A model generated the notes under the pieces. That model searched no databases. It was not told where the DNA came from and saw only the letters and a program-made list of their open reading frames with translations. This document shows, piece by piece, positions 20,147 to 31,910 of a stretch of 59,523 nucleotides of DNA. The stretch is from NCBI GenBank assembly GCA_001632425.1, contig KV425670.1, positions 1 through 59,523 on the forward strand, read 5' to 3'. The translations under genes and the position numbers were made by a program. Every line of letters begins with the position of its first letter. Position 1 is the stretch's first letter. The DNA is from Neolentinus lepideus HHB14362 ss-1 (lineage: Eukaryota; Basidiomycota; Agaricomycetes; Gloeophyllales; Gloeophyllaceae).

Positions 20147-20680
20147 AGGTATGGCCTTGATCGGCTCGATAATATCAATGCTGCTGCTGACTGTGACTCG
20201 TCGCTATGGTCTAGCGAAATAACACCCTAAGGATGAGTCCTCGCGGGATGGAGGTTGGCAGTGACTTAGAGGATTTGGAATCGTCGAGGTCGAAAGCGAA
20301 AATATAGAGCACTCAGTACTCAGCTGTGATCGATTGATCATTCAATGACATGCATCAATGACATGCAGTACTGGACAAAGTGAAAATCGAAGCTGTGGCG
20401 TGCCTTACCACAAGAGGGCAAAAGAAAAAGCAAAAACAAATAGTTGCAGAAAGATGAATTCTGAAACGCCTTGTTAGTCGCAAGATAATATCACTCCTAC
20501 TCAGCACTAGTACTGCGTATATTCATTGACTCCCATCGCTATTCAGTTCTCACATCTAACGTCCCTGGATCTTTATCTCAGTTATGTTGTGAAGGGGGAA
20601 CGCTTTCGATTTGCCCCGCGAGAGGGGCTGCCCTGTTGATCATGAATGGTTTGCAAAATCAGAACCCAATGTTGAAGATA
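20147..20680. other. Intergenic between two peptide loci
   Basis: No gene seen. A 13-bp near-tandem CAATGACATGCA[T/G] occurs at about 20345-20370. Confidence 0.4.
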
Positions 20681-20848
20681 TCAGCGTCTCCACTTGCGTG
20701 TTCTCGTACTGTCGTACAGAACATGGTGCTGTTGCATCAGCTGATGGCAGGACGTCAGAACATCAGGTACTGCTGCCCGTACTGGCAACACCGACCAGAG
20801 GTCGACGAGAGCGACAATAAGGAGGGTGATCACTCGGTTGAGTCCCAT
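20681..20848 (-). pseudogene. Degenerate small secreted peptide gene
   Basis: The leader MGLNRVITLLIVALVDLW clearly matches the 21591-21773 gene (MALGQVITILIVALVGLS), and the flanking DNA upstream of both is also similar (a TATAAG element, GAACGCAGTCC). After the leader the frame departs from the family: the SPTP linker is lost and only one cysteine follows (TSCHQLM). Probably frameshifted. Confidence 0.55.
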
Positions 20849-21590
20849 GAGCATGACGAGGCGCCAAGGGCCTCTCCTGCTCCTTCCACTTTTCCCCTGC
20901 ACTCTCTTATACTCTCATGCTCATTACAATCACGACGGATACGGTAACTCAGGTATGGCATCGCTTGCTTAGTTGCGTGAAGCTCACCACTGAACGCAGT
21001 CCAGTGAGTAATGTGGTCGCAACTATTGTTGTCGAGCGCAATCGGCAAGCGATACTTTCCCAGTTCTTTCTACATCACTACTCGCGACTACCATCGAGTC
21101 TTTATCACTACTCGATGGCGAACATCTAACTTCGTCGCTGGATGCTGGCTTTCCCCTCAGCCGTAGCTGCAGCGAACAACAGTGCGATATTCACGACACA
21201 TTCTGGTGTCTGCTGCGACTTCGGCGACCTTTCAAATTGTCAGGGAGACGGCTGTTCATTTGACTGGCTTTCGTAAGTCTGGACCGAATGTTGAAGATAT
21301 GCCCCTCATTATTATTCAGAATATATAAGCTTCAGATGCAATACAATTGCCGAAACACGGTGAGTTCCGCCTTATCCGGTTCGGTTGCAGTCTCGTTGAA
21401 CCATCTACATTAGATAAGTAGAAGTGAGTATTCAATATTTCGGCTGGTCCTTAAATGCCTAATGTCAACTCTGTTCATGTAGTCCCAACGTCGAGAAATA
21501 ACCCCACTTTCATGTCGTACGACAGGCTTATGAACTGGTTGATCGCGTCGTCAGTCCTACCGCACAGAGGACTGTAGGAAGACCGTACCG

Positions 21591-21773
21591 TCAAGGGCAG
21601 TTAATTGGCCTGCACGTCGGCGTTGCTCGAGCTACCAATGCAGTTCCTTGCGCTAGATCGGATATGCAGCATGGTGGTAGCTGCGGTTCAGGCATTGCTG
21701 TTGGTGTCGGCGACGCAGATGAGAGGCCCACCAGAGCGACGATAAGGATAGTGATTACTTGACCGAGTGCCAT
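21591..21773 (-). CDS. Small secreted cysteine-rich peptide, type I variant
   Basis: A 60-residue precursor: leader MALGQVITILIVALVGLSSA, linker SPTPTAMPEPQ, LPPCCISDLAQG, VARATP and the ending CRPINCP. One residue is missing between the first two cysteines, giving CC instead of C-x-C, and the last residue after CP is lost. A TATAAG element (complement at 21831-21836) lies about 60 bp upstream, at the same distance as in the related broken copy at 20681-20848. Function unknown. Confidence 0.7.
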   Translation of the reverse strand: MALGQVITILIVALVGLSSASPTPTAMPEPQLPPCCISDLAQGTALVARATPTCRPINCP

Positions 21774-21836
21774 GAGGCTAAGAAGGCGTTAATGGGTTGT
21801 CTTTCCCTGTTCTACATTTCTCTATCTTTTCTTATA

Positions 21837-22736
21837 TCCTCATGCTTCATTCCAAATCACTGCGGATGTATCAAATTAGGTATGCATCATTTACTTAATA
21901 CCGTGAGCCAGCCGTTGAACGCAGTCCGGCGACTTGATGCAGTTACAATCACCGTTGCCAGGTACTGATGTTGGGACTGGCTAATCACCTTCTCGAATAG
22001 GAGGGCCAGGTTGACGGATACTTCAATTGGGGGTGACCGTTTGTCGTAGCCATCGCGGATTTGAGATAGTGCGCGGGATCATGAGGAAGATCTACGCTGC
22101 ACAGCTGCTCACAGCACTTCTGACGGCGGTCTTCCCGGATCGCAATATTTATTCTAATGTATGTCGTCTGGAAGATGCAATCGAGTGATAATTGACCATA
22201 CACGGACGACCGATGCATACATCTCTGCTACTGCGTGATGAACGCACCGTTCCAAGTCACAAACCGCCACCTGAGCGCTGAGCCTTGATCAGGAAAAGAC
22301 CGTTCTATGTCGGCTCATAGCCACGGTTCTTCAACAGCACTAAGATATTGGTCCAGTGTTCTGTCAATACCCTGTGGATCACGAGCTAACTAAGCTGAGA
22401 AGACCATACTGCCCTCGTACCTTTGCATTCGTCGTCGCACAGTAATCAACTTGAAGTCGTGTACCACAACGCGTTCTTCCTTACCAGCCCTTGGAAAGGT
22501 CTTGTGAATCGTGTGTGAACGACGAGCCATTCGATACTGAAAAGGATGTGCATTCCATGCTCAACCATGAAGCACAACCAGGCCAATATGAACCATATTA
22601 ATCACTGACAGTAGCCATCATAGCAAGGTCGACGTAATAGGTCATACCGGAGACAAGCTTAGCATTTCATAATGATACATAGATCACGCATACCATACGA
22701 TACCACATAAAGGGAAAAAGTACTTAATATTTCACT
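21837..22736. other. Intergenic, with one doubtful short leader-like frame
   Basis: At 22081-22188 (+) a 35-codon frame starts MRKIYAAQLLTALLTAVFPD and has one cysteine. It could be the leader of a decayed peptide gene but has no cysteine pairs. Nothing else is supportable. Confidence 0.35.
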
Positions 22737-24474
22737 TCAGACTATGCAAACGCACCTCAAAGGCGATTCCTGCGACAACGAACGCATGCAAGTAGCTGAC
22801 ACCCTGCACATCGCTAAATAACGCGCGTTGTAATCATCTATTCTGAAGGTAATTAGGTGGGTGTACTCACGAGAAGGAATATAGGGAGATAGTGTCCACA
22901 TTCCTCGCACCGTCCGCCGCCCGAGCGATAGCCCCATCTTGTATGCGCACAATCGTGATTGTAACGCAGATTATTCACAGCCTGCGCAATGCGTTCGCGG
23001 TATAGAGGCACTTGGGCACGCTGAGCGGGGCGGCCAAACTCTGCGCGGACCTGCTGCTGGGCTCGATCGAGAAGCCGGTCTTCGTCCCACTGAGGACAAT
23101 CACAAGTCTTCCAGAGTGCGCCACATCTGTAGCAGAAGTCCGTCCTACATGCACATGTCCTGAAAAAATGTATCTCAGTCAACATCATAGCATGCATGAA
23201 CGCTCGCAACCAGTGACGTGACACACATGTGATAGCAGCCATGAGTGAGCTCCGTAAATCGCCGGCACGCAGGACATCTCTGATATCCTTCTCGCCTTGC
23301 TAGTTCCAGCAACGTCTCATCACCAAAGTTTGGATGACACTCTCCATACAGATGCTCGAGACCTTTGCAGTCGGGACAGACTCGTGCCGCGCACTTGTAG
23401 CACGTGACTATCCCCCTGGACTTGTCCGCTGCACCAAGGAATGCAGAACACGTCGCCTTCGGGCAGTACAGCCTGTTCGACGTGTTGTGCTCTAACTCCT
23501 TGGTGCGGTATTCCATAATCTGCTGCTGTGAGAGGTGTGGGCGAGCGAGATCGAGAGGGATATGCTGCTTGCAGCATCGAGCAGGGATGAGGCTCTCATC
23601 CTTGGTCGCTTGCAGGAAGAGCTCGATGAGGCAGTCAAAGTCGTAGTGGCTAATCAATTAATCGAGCCTATCATCCGATGCTCAAGGACGATGGCTAGGA
23701 TACGTACTGTCCACAGGGGACCTTGACTGCCTCATCTGTGCTCACAGCAGTCATACAAATAACGCACTCGAGCTTGATTACGGTCTTGGTGGTTGTTCTA
23801 CGGAAATCATGCGGTATCAGAATGATGCTCTGCTGATGCGATTATATAATTTGTGCGCACCTGGAGGAAAAAGCGGCACTCTGGACGAATATAGATGCGC
23901 CGAGTTCTTGCTTTGCTGGCGGGGCTGCGGTCACTAAGGTTGACTGAGACGATCCCGCTGAAGAGTGAGAGCTTGTTCCCGACGGGCCAGCCGAAGAATG
24001 AGAGCTCATTCCCGACGGTCCAGCCGAAGAACAAGAGCTTGTTCCCGACGGTTCAGCCGAAGAATTAGGATCCGCTGGAGGCATCTCACGACCCTCTGAA
24101 AGCGCGATGGCTATTTGCCGGTCACGACGAGCGACATATTCCTCTCGCGCGAATGTCTCCAGAATACCTGCATCCTCATTCATAGCAGAGTCAATGCTAC
24201 GAGCGATCTTCTGATCGGCCAGATACCGCTGCAACGCCATCAGCTCCTCCCTGTAAAGACTATACGCAGTCGTCGCATCGTCCCCTGTGTCTTCCCGACA
24301 CTTGCCTTTGGATTCACGCTCAAGGGCCTCCAGATCTTCCAGCTGGAGGGAGATAAGGAGGTTGGACAAATCGTCAACGTCCTCGTCCTCGTCCTCGTCT
24401 CCCTCGACTGCGTCTCCCTCGTCATCGAAGACGGGATCCACAACGACAGTAGAAACCCTTGAGCTAGAAGCCAT
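22737..24474 (-). CDS. RBR-type (RING-IBR-RING) E3 ubiquitin ligase
   Basis: Transfers ubiquitin from an E2 through a RING/HECT hybrid mechanism. From MASSSRVSTVVVD: an acidic N-terminus, a Ser/Gly/Pro repeat tract (about residues 137-174), then RING1 (CVICMTAV ... VPCGHHYDFDC ... CC). The IBR part follows (RLYCPKATCSAFL ... CYKCAARVCPDCK). RING2 reads RCPACRRFTELTHGCYHMTC ... CRTDFCYRCGALW. The cysteine in HGCYHMTC is the expected catalytic thioester residue. Introns follow AAFSSR (GTGCGC), PCGH (GTACGT), inside HM (GTGTGT, joined to TCAC) and after PIFLL (GTGAGT), with a short last exon ESPLRCVCIV. Fungal genomes often carry several such proteins. The substrate is unknown. Confidence 0.93.
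23954..24066 (-). repeat. 33-bp coding minisatellite in the RBR gene
   Basis: About 3.5 copies of a 33-bp unit encode an 11-residue repeat of the form SSAGPSGTSSH. The repeat keeps frame and lies in the low-complexity linker before RING1. Confidence 0.8.
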
Positions 24475-24839
24475 GAAACACCGTAGGGTTCATAAGATCT
24501 ATAGTTTGAGGGTGAAAGTGCAATGCAGGAAGAGAAGGAAAACAATGGCGATGAGCTCAAAACCTTATAACGCGGGACATACCGGCTCGGCTGTGCTATT
24601 CTTCCTGAGACCAGCCATAGTCAGCAGCCATATGACCACAACGGCAAAGATGATCCAATGAAATATTTCCTATACCAAGTGATTCACGAAGGCTGAACTC
24701 GAAGAGTAGTGTATGAGAAACCTAGTTTACATGTGCTTTGGCTGAGGAGTACTCTTCTCTGAGGCCTCTGCTAGATAACAGCATGGAGCTCAGTGCGTCT
24801 CAGCGGCCGATGGGCAACCCAGAGCCGAGTGACAGCCGT
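24475..24839. other. Upstream region of the RBR gene
   Basis: No further gene seen; probably promoter and 5' UTR of the minus-strand RBR gene. Confidence 0.4.
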
Positions 24840-25017
24840 CACTTCGGGATCCGTTAATTGCACTCTTTTGGACCCCGCAAAAGGTTGATCACACTTCGGG
24901 AGTTGCACTCTTTTAGGCCTAGCAAAAGGTTGATCAAAATGCATCCCTAAATATTATCTTTTCGATATCCCTTTTGATCAACCTTTTGCTAGGCCTAAAA
25001 GAGTGCAACCCGAAGTG
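24840..25017. repeat. Near-perfect long palindrome with an extra direct copy
   Basis: Arms 24892-24939 and 24972-25017 are inverted copies, identical except for a 2-base AG insertion in the left arm (CACTTCGGG ... TTGCACTCTTTTAGGCC ... AAAAGGTTGATCAAAA), with a 32-base AT-rich loop. Just left, 24840-24891 is a diverged direct copy of the same unit (CACTTCGGG, TTGCACTCTTTT, CAAAAGGTTGATCA). This looks like a foldback or MITE-like element or a recombination product; no target duplication was identified. Confidence 0.85.
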
Positions 25018-25660
25018 CGTGATACCAGATTTTAACGTGGTATGACGCACAACCTGCGGAGTTCTATTCGTGCATTATTTGAGGTGCGATGAATAGAATC
25101 AAACAGGAAGGTTGCGTGAGAGGAGAAGTCAGTTATGGTTCTTTCTTTAGCACCAAAAGACCCGAAAATCATGGTTCCGTCGATGAGTGCAGGGAACAAT
25201 TGTAAGTACTCGGGTACAAGCTGAAAGACTGAGGCAGAACGACCAAGCAACCGACTAATAGGGAATGATCGTGAGGAGTAAGAGGAAGACATAAATCCGC
25301 ATTTTATGCCAGCGACACGTCCAATGCAAGCGGGGGACGGAAACGGCAGTGAGTGGTGAATCCGGAGGCCAGAACAAGGATATGCGAGACACTTCTAGAT
25401 CTCCATGTGAGGGGTTCCCCGTACCGAGCATCATCGCCATCCGCCGGCGAATACGAGGGATATGCTCTGTCGACTGTCTTGCACTGGCGTTCACAATGGC
25501 TGAAAGGCTTGCTTGACTCTAAACAAGTAAAGCTTGACTGTACCTCTGTTTGCGCCAAGAGGTAGCAAAACAGGTAAACAAACAAGCTAGCAATCGCCAT
25601 GCGCAGGTGAGTTGACGTACCTTCGTCGGATAGTTCCATAGCTGGGTATGAACGACATCA
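25018..25660. other. Intergenic 3' of the TPR gene
   Basis: Minus-strand frames of 80-110 codons occur (for example 25304-25639) but have no recognisable domain; they may include the 3' UTR of the TPR gene. Confidence 0.4.
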
Positions 25661-26266
25661 TCATGACGCGGTTCTAGACTTGTCTAACTGACTGTATATC
25701 GCGCCATGATACTTCGCCAATGAATCGTGATAGTATTTGATAGCTGTCGGGCTGTCACCGAGCTTGACGAAGGCGCTGCTCATGGTGCTGAAAGCTTCTG
25801 CGCTATATGTTTCGCTCTCGGTGCGCTAGATAGGTGGATCAGTTGGTCTTCAGGGGCCGGTGCTAACGAGATAATGCCTTACCTCGTTGCTCAGCTCGAT
25901 CACTTTCTCGCAGACTGCTATACTTTTCTGATAATCTTTCGTGTTCAAGTATGCCCCTGCAAGATGCACAAGTCGACCCTCGCCAACTCATCATGACACA
26001 TAGGCGCACGTACCAGCAAGGGCAACCAAGATCGAGACGTCCTCGGGCCAAATTTTTCGCGCCTTCTCCAAATGTCGAATTGCAGGTTTATAATCTTTGT
26101 TCTTGTACGCAGCCAATCCGGTCTTGCGCTCCCGCTCCACCCTCTCGGCCTCACCCGTCTCTGCCTTTAACATCTGAGACTTTGAGGGCCTGACCGCGTG
26201 TATCGTCGCGTTGGAACAGGAACAAGGATTCGAGCGATAAACTTTGCCGCCCTGACTATCTGACAT
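25661..26266 (-). CDS. Short TPR protein resembling a Sti1/Hop TPR domain
   Basis: Three exons join to a protein of about 160 residues. Exon 1 ends KTGLAAYKNKDYKPAIRHLE ... WPEDVSILVALAG. Exon 2 reads AYLNTKDYQKSIAVCEKVIE followed by LSNE. Exon 3 reads RTESETYSAEAFSTMSSAFV then KLGDSPTAIKYYHDSLAKYH. Introns have GTACGT and GTAAGG donors. The spacing of the helices (GxxAYKxKDYxxAIxHxxKA; KxGDxxxAIxYYxxSL) is that of the three-repeat TPR domains of Hsp90 co-chaperones such as Sti1. Full Sti1 has three such domains and DP repeats, so this is either a stand-alone domain or a truncated gene ending SRTAS. The start is uncertain: an inner Met (MLKAETGEAERVER) is equally possible. Confidence 0.65.
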
Positions 26267-29200
26267 CAGTTATGGGCGACGGCTATTGGTACCGTGCGTG
26301 TCATCTGTACATACGTCAGTGGGGGCCAGGCCCCAAAGGCCGCTCTAGCACGGAATGTCCTCGGCACATGACGTCTGTTGTGCTACGTCCGTACGGATCA
26401 CTGGGCGAACCCCGACGGCTATGACACATCTCGGTTCGAGCACTCATGTCGTTGAAGTATTATAGAAGAGGAAACATGTAACACACCGAGCAAGATGTCG
26501 ATGTACACGTCGGCTATTGGATGAATCTGCGCTTGACGGAAGGTGCTGACTGACGAGTTCCTAGATATAATGTGATCATATGTGAACACCGCTGGAAAGA
26601 CGTGTATAACAGAGACGCACATGTTCACAAAGAAGGTATCGCCGGCCCGATAATCGTTGAATTCGGTGGCATCCTATTAGCCGCAAAACACGATACATGA
26701 CTGCAAGAGGTTCATGGAGGCCATGACGTACTTGGATTGCAGACGGAGAAATAAATATTGTGCTAACTAGTGGTCCTCGGGCAGGTTAATCTTCGAGATG
26801 ACCCAGACGTAAGCACTTCGACCCAATCATGTGGCAGCCGAATTGAACGTCATGCATGGAGTCCAAATGTATGCGTTTGGGTTTGCTGATACTGTTCCAT
26901 GTACCATTTGGAGTATGAGGCAACCCTGATGCATTGATGACCGACACAATCCATGCACTGCCGACGTAAGAATAGAGCCTGATATATGAACGTGATAGAA
27001 TTGGGTGGAGCAGTACTAAACGTCTACTTCTGTCATCATTCCAAGGCTATAAGGTATAAGTTGTGCAACTAGATTAAAATCAAGTACAGACGGAGTGGGT
27101 GCTTACTTGAGCTTCTCCAATGTCATACGTCTACGTAGAGTAGATCAAACCTAACACCGTCAATCCCCAGGATAGACTCAGTCAAATGGAAGTACAGCTT
27201 TAGGGATATTCCTAGGCCTATTGTGTCGTGTCATATGCCAATTGCCCAAGAGAGTCACGATTCCTTCGATGCGATCAACATTCTTCCGGATCCCGTCAAC
27301 TACGTCCTATGTGAGGCGAGATGCTGGCTTGACTACAGTCTGCAGATGCAAGCTGGAGAACAACAGTGTTGAACTTGAAGCCCACAGATACGGTCAAGAG
27401 CTTGAACTTGTCGAGATGGTCAAGAGAAACCGCCTGCGGACAGCTGCGGCCGGTCCGGTACGTTCCGGAATGGAAACTTCGAGCTGACCGAGTACTTGGG
27501 TGCGCTTGTGCATATAGTTTGCCATCAGGCAGATGTTCAGGAGACAAGGTCCCTTTCATTACTATTCCATGGAATCCTTCAAGGACTTCTGAATCGCATG
27601 CAACCGCCGTGCAGTAGCGGAACGAACAACGCAGGTCAGTCTGACTAAAATGACATCTTCGGGAGACCTGTAATACTTTGATTATTTTATAGGACAATTT
27701 TCCGACAACGCCCAAATGACCCGAAGAAAATGTAGCGACTGTCCACAAATCCAACGAAATATCGACGGTTTTTACGGCCTGTGCCTTCCGTAGACTCCAG
27801 GATTATTGGTGACTGGGTTAGCCGCCACTTGCAGACCATTTGCTACGCATCACATACCTCATCACGACGGGCATGCGCAAACAAGGTATTATCGAACTGG
27901 GTTTGTATCTATGGCCGCGATTGTCACAGGCGCAGCATATATGGTTGTTGGACAAGGACAGCACACCAATTTCGCAGGTGCCGGAGAGGCCCATGTATAG
28001 CCAGCGATCGCAAGGAGGACGTGAATGACACGTTTTGCAAGCATTCTCTCACTTCAAGTGGAGCTCAACTGACAGTACTTGATAGTATTATAGGGGCGAC
28101 TTGGTATGCATTACAGGAACTCGAGACAGTTTGTGAATGAGGGGATAGTCCCAACTTCAGCGGAACCTACATGAGAACGGCTTTGTTCCTGGTTCCCGTC
28201 GACCACCTACTAACAACGTATCTTTTAGCACCTACCATTGTGAGGGACTGTCAGGAAAAAGACACCGCGTGTATTCCATATTCATTTAGCCTGAACAAGT
28301 GGTCACTACTGCCGCTCCGAACCGCCGAACTCAACTTGGGAATGCGATGTAAACAGGTGAACCATTTTCACTGAAATATTTCTCAAGGTATAGAGCTGAC
28401 CATTTTGTATCCGTTTGGATAAAATTTCGATACAAAGACATTTTGCCCAACTCAGACTCAGCCTATACAGCGCTTGGGTTCTCGGACCGCATTACGTGCT
28501 ATAGATACCGTATGCTGATTCAAACACGCCGGACAGTGAGTTCTTTTAATGGCACTGGTCGGGCATCATTGATGAAGAACTTGTCCATCCATTATTGTTG
28601 AACCCCGGAGATGATGTTAAGACGACGTGGGAACTTCCGTTGTCTCCTCCGTTACTGACCGCCTGTGAATCATGAACATGATGATTTAATTACATCATAT
28701 AGCTTCAACGACATTGACAGGTGCCAGTGAGTCCGCAGTGATTGCTATGTTGAGCGCCACAGGCACAATCAGTTCCGTTCGTCTTAGCCTCCCGACTTCA
28801 TCACCGCCAGAAATGCACGATATTCAGGCCAGTTCGACCGGTTGAGAGCACGCACGTGCTCTGCCGTGGAAAGTCACGGAGGTGCCATAAATCCGCTGGG
28901 CCGGCCAAGACCTCCTGTGGCGCTTGAATCGGGAGACTCCTGATCGGAGTTATTTCGTGGGCGACCTCGTTCATCGACTTGGTTATTCGCTCCAGCTAAA
29001 ATCGTTATACCGGTACGTGAGCTCCTGTTTTGATCCACCGATGCCTACAAAAAAAGTTCCTGGCGGCAGCAATGTCGTACGTATGTTCTCAAGACGAAGA
29101 TGTGAGGCCTTCTGTCTCGGTCAAACCGATCTTCCGAATATGCCAGGCCGATTCAACAATAATCATAGCTCCTCTTTGGGAAGTGTCTGTTCGATCTTTG

Positions 29201-29542
29201 AACCTCGATTACCTGACTGAATCGCCGGCCTAACCAGAAGACGGTCCTTGCATTCCCGCGGTTTGGATACGTGAACACTCGAGCGTACACACATTGGCAT
29301 TAATGTCTCTCGCAAATAATACATGTATGTGCCACATCCCGTCTCGCCTCCTCCCACTCTGACGCTCGAACAAATCGTCTCGAACACCCGTTCAGTTTCC
29401 TAAACAATCACGTCGAGCCACTGTCGAACGTCCGTGTCGAAGTTTCAGGCCCTTCGGGAGCGAAACTCGATCAAAATCTGTAAGGCGAATCAGGAATCCT
29501 GCTATTATAATTAGGATTAAGTATTGCTTACATCGAAAAGTT
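26267..29542. other. Long gene-poor stretch
   Basis: Several frames of 60-150 codons occur on both strands (for example 27296-27754 minus, 27781-28140 plus, 28924-29220 plus) but none has a domain, signal peptide or consistent splice structure that I recognise. The stretch is likely decayed accessory DNA. No transposon ends were identified. Confidence 0.45.
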
Positions 29543-29710
29543 TTAGCTTGAAGGGCACGGTCCACAATCTCTGCATACTGGACCAACACCATACTTGATG
29601 GGAGGGCATGGGCAACACTCCAACTCGGTTTGAGGCGAGGCAGTCGCACTGACTGAGGCTACTGCAGCAATCGCGACGAGCAAAGCTCCTACGAGGCGAC
29701 TGATGAACAT
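29543..29710 (-). CDS. Small secreted cysteine-rich peptide with six cysteines
   Basis: A 55-residue precursor: leader MFISRLVGALLVAIAAVASV, then SATASPQTELE, then CCPCPPIKYGVGPVCRDCGPCPSS and TAA at 29543-29545. It has six cysteines (CC-x-C ... C-x2-C-x2-C) and ends PCPSS. The ASP motif after the leader and the CPCPP core place it with the other peptides. A TATATAA box (complement at 29773-29779) lies about 65 bp upstream. Function unknown. Confidence 0.72.
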   Translation of the reverse strand: MFISRLVGALLVAIAAVASVSATASPQTELECCPCPPIKYGVGPVCRDCGPCPSS

Positions 29711-29772
29711 GATGATGATGTAATGAAGGCCTTCGTTGTTGACTTACATGTCTCAGATGAAGGCGGCCCTCT

Positions 29773-29779
29773 TATATAG
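29773..29779 (-). promoter_or_regulatory. TATA box of the 29543-29710 peptide gene
   Basis: The complement reads TATATAA, about 65 bp upstream of the ATG. Confidence 0.55.
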
Positions 29780-31257
29780 ACTGAGGTAGGCTTTGTGACA
29801 TATTGGTTGTATCTTTTAGCGTCACGGTTCCGATGGATATCATGTTTCAACTTATAATCAAGATAACCAAAACACTTACCTGAAACTCTTGATAGGTCTA
29901 GTCCTGACCCATGTAGGAGATGACCTCACGCAGGTAAGAGACGCCGGGTCCGTGTAGTCAACTCTCGGCGATGTGAATCACTTGTGACTAGTTCCGGCGT
30001 ATCATATGGCTGCACCGCCTCCCAGGGACCCGTCATTTCAGTGGTACTCAGACACCGTCCTATTGCGGGGAACTAAGCACTATTGGATGAGTCGGTTGAA
30101 CGGATTCTGCGTCCTGGGTCTACTACGAAACGAACACATGTGCCCACTTCTCCTGTGCACGCACAGCCGACCGGATTCACCGAGTCCATGGAACGTGCTA
30201 TGCTACCAATATAGAATCAATGAAACGGCAATGCAGGTGCGCCCGTGTCGGACTTTGGGGAGTCAGCTCAATTTATTACGGAGACACGGACATTCCTGGC
30301 AGCCCTCCGGCATTGAACGTGCCTCGAATTGAGCATTAGCCACCGTGCGGACTCGATCATGCCTACACGCTTCCCTATAGTGAGGCCCCACGGCCAATGT
30401 CACGTCAGGTGCTCAGGCTGTCCAAAAAGACTGCGTCGCACCCGGCGGCGGCCATATCCAAATGTCTTCTATGCTGCGCTGTCTTTTCATAGCATCTGAC
30501 TATCTTTGGTACCTTAAAAAGCAGGTTTTAGACCCCAACTGTCTTGACAGGCCGAGGTTATGTGCAATGAAGGCCTGCCACAAATTACAATTTATTGGCT
30601 GCCACACTTGCCCAAGTGCAGTACTTACGACCTTCATCATTCATCCAATCATGGTAGGAAACCTTATCTCGGCCCTCAATCTCGTAAATCGAGATCTCAC
30701 TCGATAATATGGGCCCAATATACCTTGAACAATGCACGGCTGAATATTGGCGGAGCGCGTCAAACAAATCAACCGCCAGCTGGAAACACCGACAGTACCG
30801 AGTACCTTGATGACGGTGGGCCAGGCCCAGGTGCGCGTAAAAACAATAAGTACTCTACCAGGCGGAGAGCAGGGACAGTGGCTGCTGCAAGAATGATCAA
30901 ATAGCAATAGAGAACTCAAAGGCAGATGCACATACTGAAGTGGATGTGCTTGCTACTCCTTCCTTGCCAGATTTAGCGGCGGATAAAGCGTGGCCTAGTT
31001 GTATAACCCTCCGAGTCCATGGCTAGTCCTGATAGCTCTTCCATAGGTTTACGACTTGAGCCATACAACCATCCGCTGAAGTGGAAGCTTACGAGAAACT
31101 GTTTTGATTTTCAGAACTCGGATATGGATTAAAGGTTTTCAAGTGACACTGAATACAGAAAACGAGTCCGCTGGTAAAAACAATACATGCAAGCAATAGC
31201 AGTACAGAAGTAAAACTAAACCCTCCACCCCAAGCAACATTATATTACAACAACCTA
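29780..31257. other. Gene-poor stretch
   Basis: Frames such as 30006-30332 (+, 108 codons) and 30641-30931 (-) have no domain or signal peptide I can defend. Nothing else is seen. Confidence 0.45.
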
Positions 31258-31910
31258 TTAATTGGCAGTGGGTGGTACGATAGGAACAGGCTTCGCCACG
31301 ATGACCTGGTTGAGAGCTGAAACCTTTCGGTAGTCGGGGAGCCTGACTGGGCCAGGTCCTCCAATGAATGGAGTCTGCCTTGTACTCGTACTAGATAAAG
31401 GCGTAGGTTCGATATGGGGGTATTGTTTGATTCTAGAGAGGGTGAGTCCATCAGCCAAAGACTATTGACAACGTCGATGATAGCTTACACAACGTTCACA
31501 GAAGAGGTAGCAGTGCTAGCCTCGGCACCCCCGAAGACTCGCAACTCGCTGTAGTAAGTGGCTTCGTAGAACACCCCGACGGATCCCGCCTACAAAACAA
31601 CCAAAGATATTTAATTGCATGGTACAATATATGGCCACAACGAGCGCACCTTAGTGGGAGCATTTGCATCACTTGGGACTTCTACGGCACCGTCGTATTT
31701 CACGGTAGCTGAGGCCTCTAAAAATCCTTCGCCGTGCAATTGCTGCTTGTATTGGGCGACAGACGTCGAGATGTCATTGACAGTAATGACAGCATCGGGG
31801 GCGATGAAGGAATCAAATGCTTGCTCAAAGTCTTGAGCAGTAGTGGCTTCAAAGATGGCCGACAGGTGCTCTTCGGTCCATTGAGTAAGACTCGGAGGTA
31901 CGATAGACAT
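31258..31910 (-). CDS. NTF2-like (SnoaL-type) small protein
   Basis: Three exons give a protein of about 175 residues. Exon 1 (from MSIVPPSLTQWTEEHLSAIF) contains FEQAFDSFIAPDAVITVNDI and YKQQLHGEGFLEASATVKYD, a helix-helix-strand pattern of the NTF2-like fold. Exon 2 reads AGSVGVFYEATYYSELRVFG. Exon 3 reads IKQYPHIEPTPLSS and ends VIVAKPVPIVPPTAN. Introns: GTGCGC after APTK, and GTAAGC ending CTCTCTAG before ATCAAACAATACC. Folds of this kind serve either as enzymes or as binding domains; no catalytic residues are diagnostic here. Fungal genomes carry many such small proteins of unknown role. Confidence 0.75.

Noticed and set aside
24840..25017. Reading the palindrome as a CRISPR or a bacterial-type terminator
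   Set aside because: No spacer array and a fungal context; the arm length and the extra direct copy fit a foldback or MITE-like repeat better.
26430..26445. A tRNA T-loop-like GGTTCGAG string
   Set aside because: No cloverleaf arms around it; no tRNA or rRNA gene was found in the window.
30641..30931. A minus-strand frame with HCPCSPP as another secreted peptide
   Set aside because: The start lacks a convincing leader and the frame continues about 70 residues without further family features.
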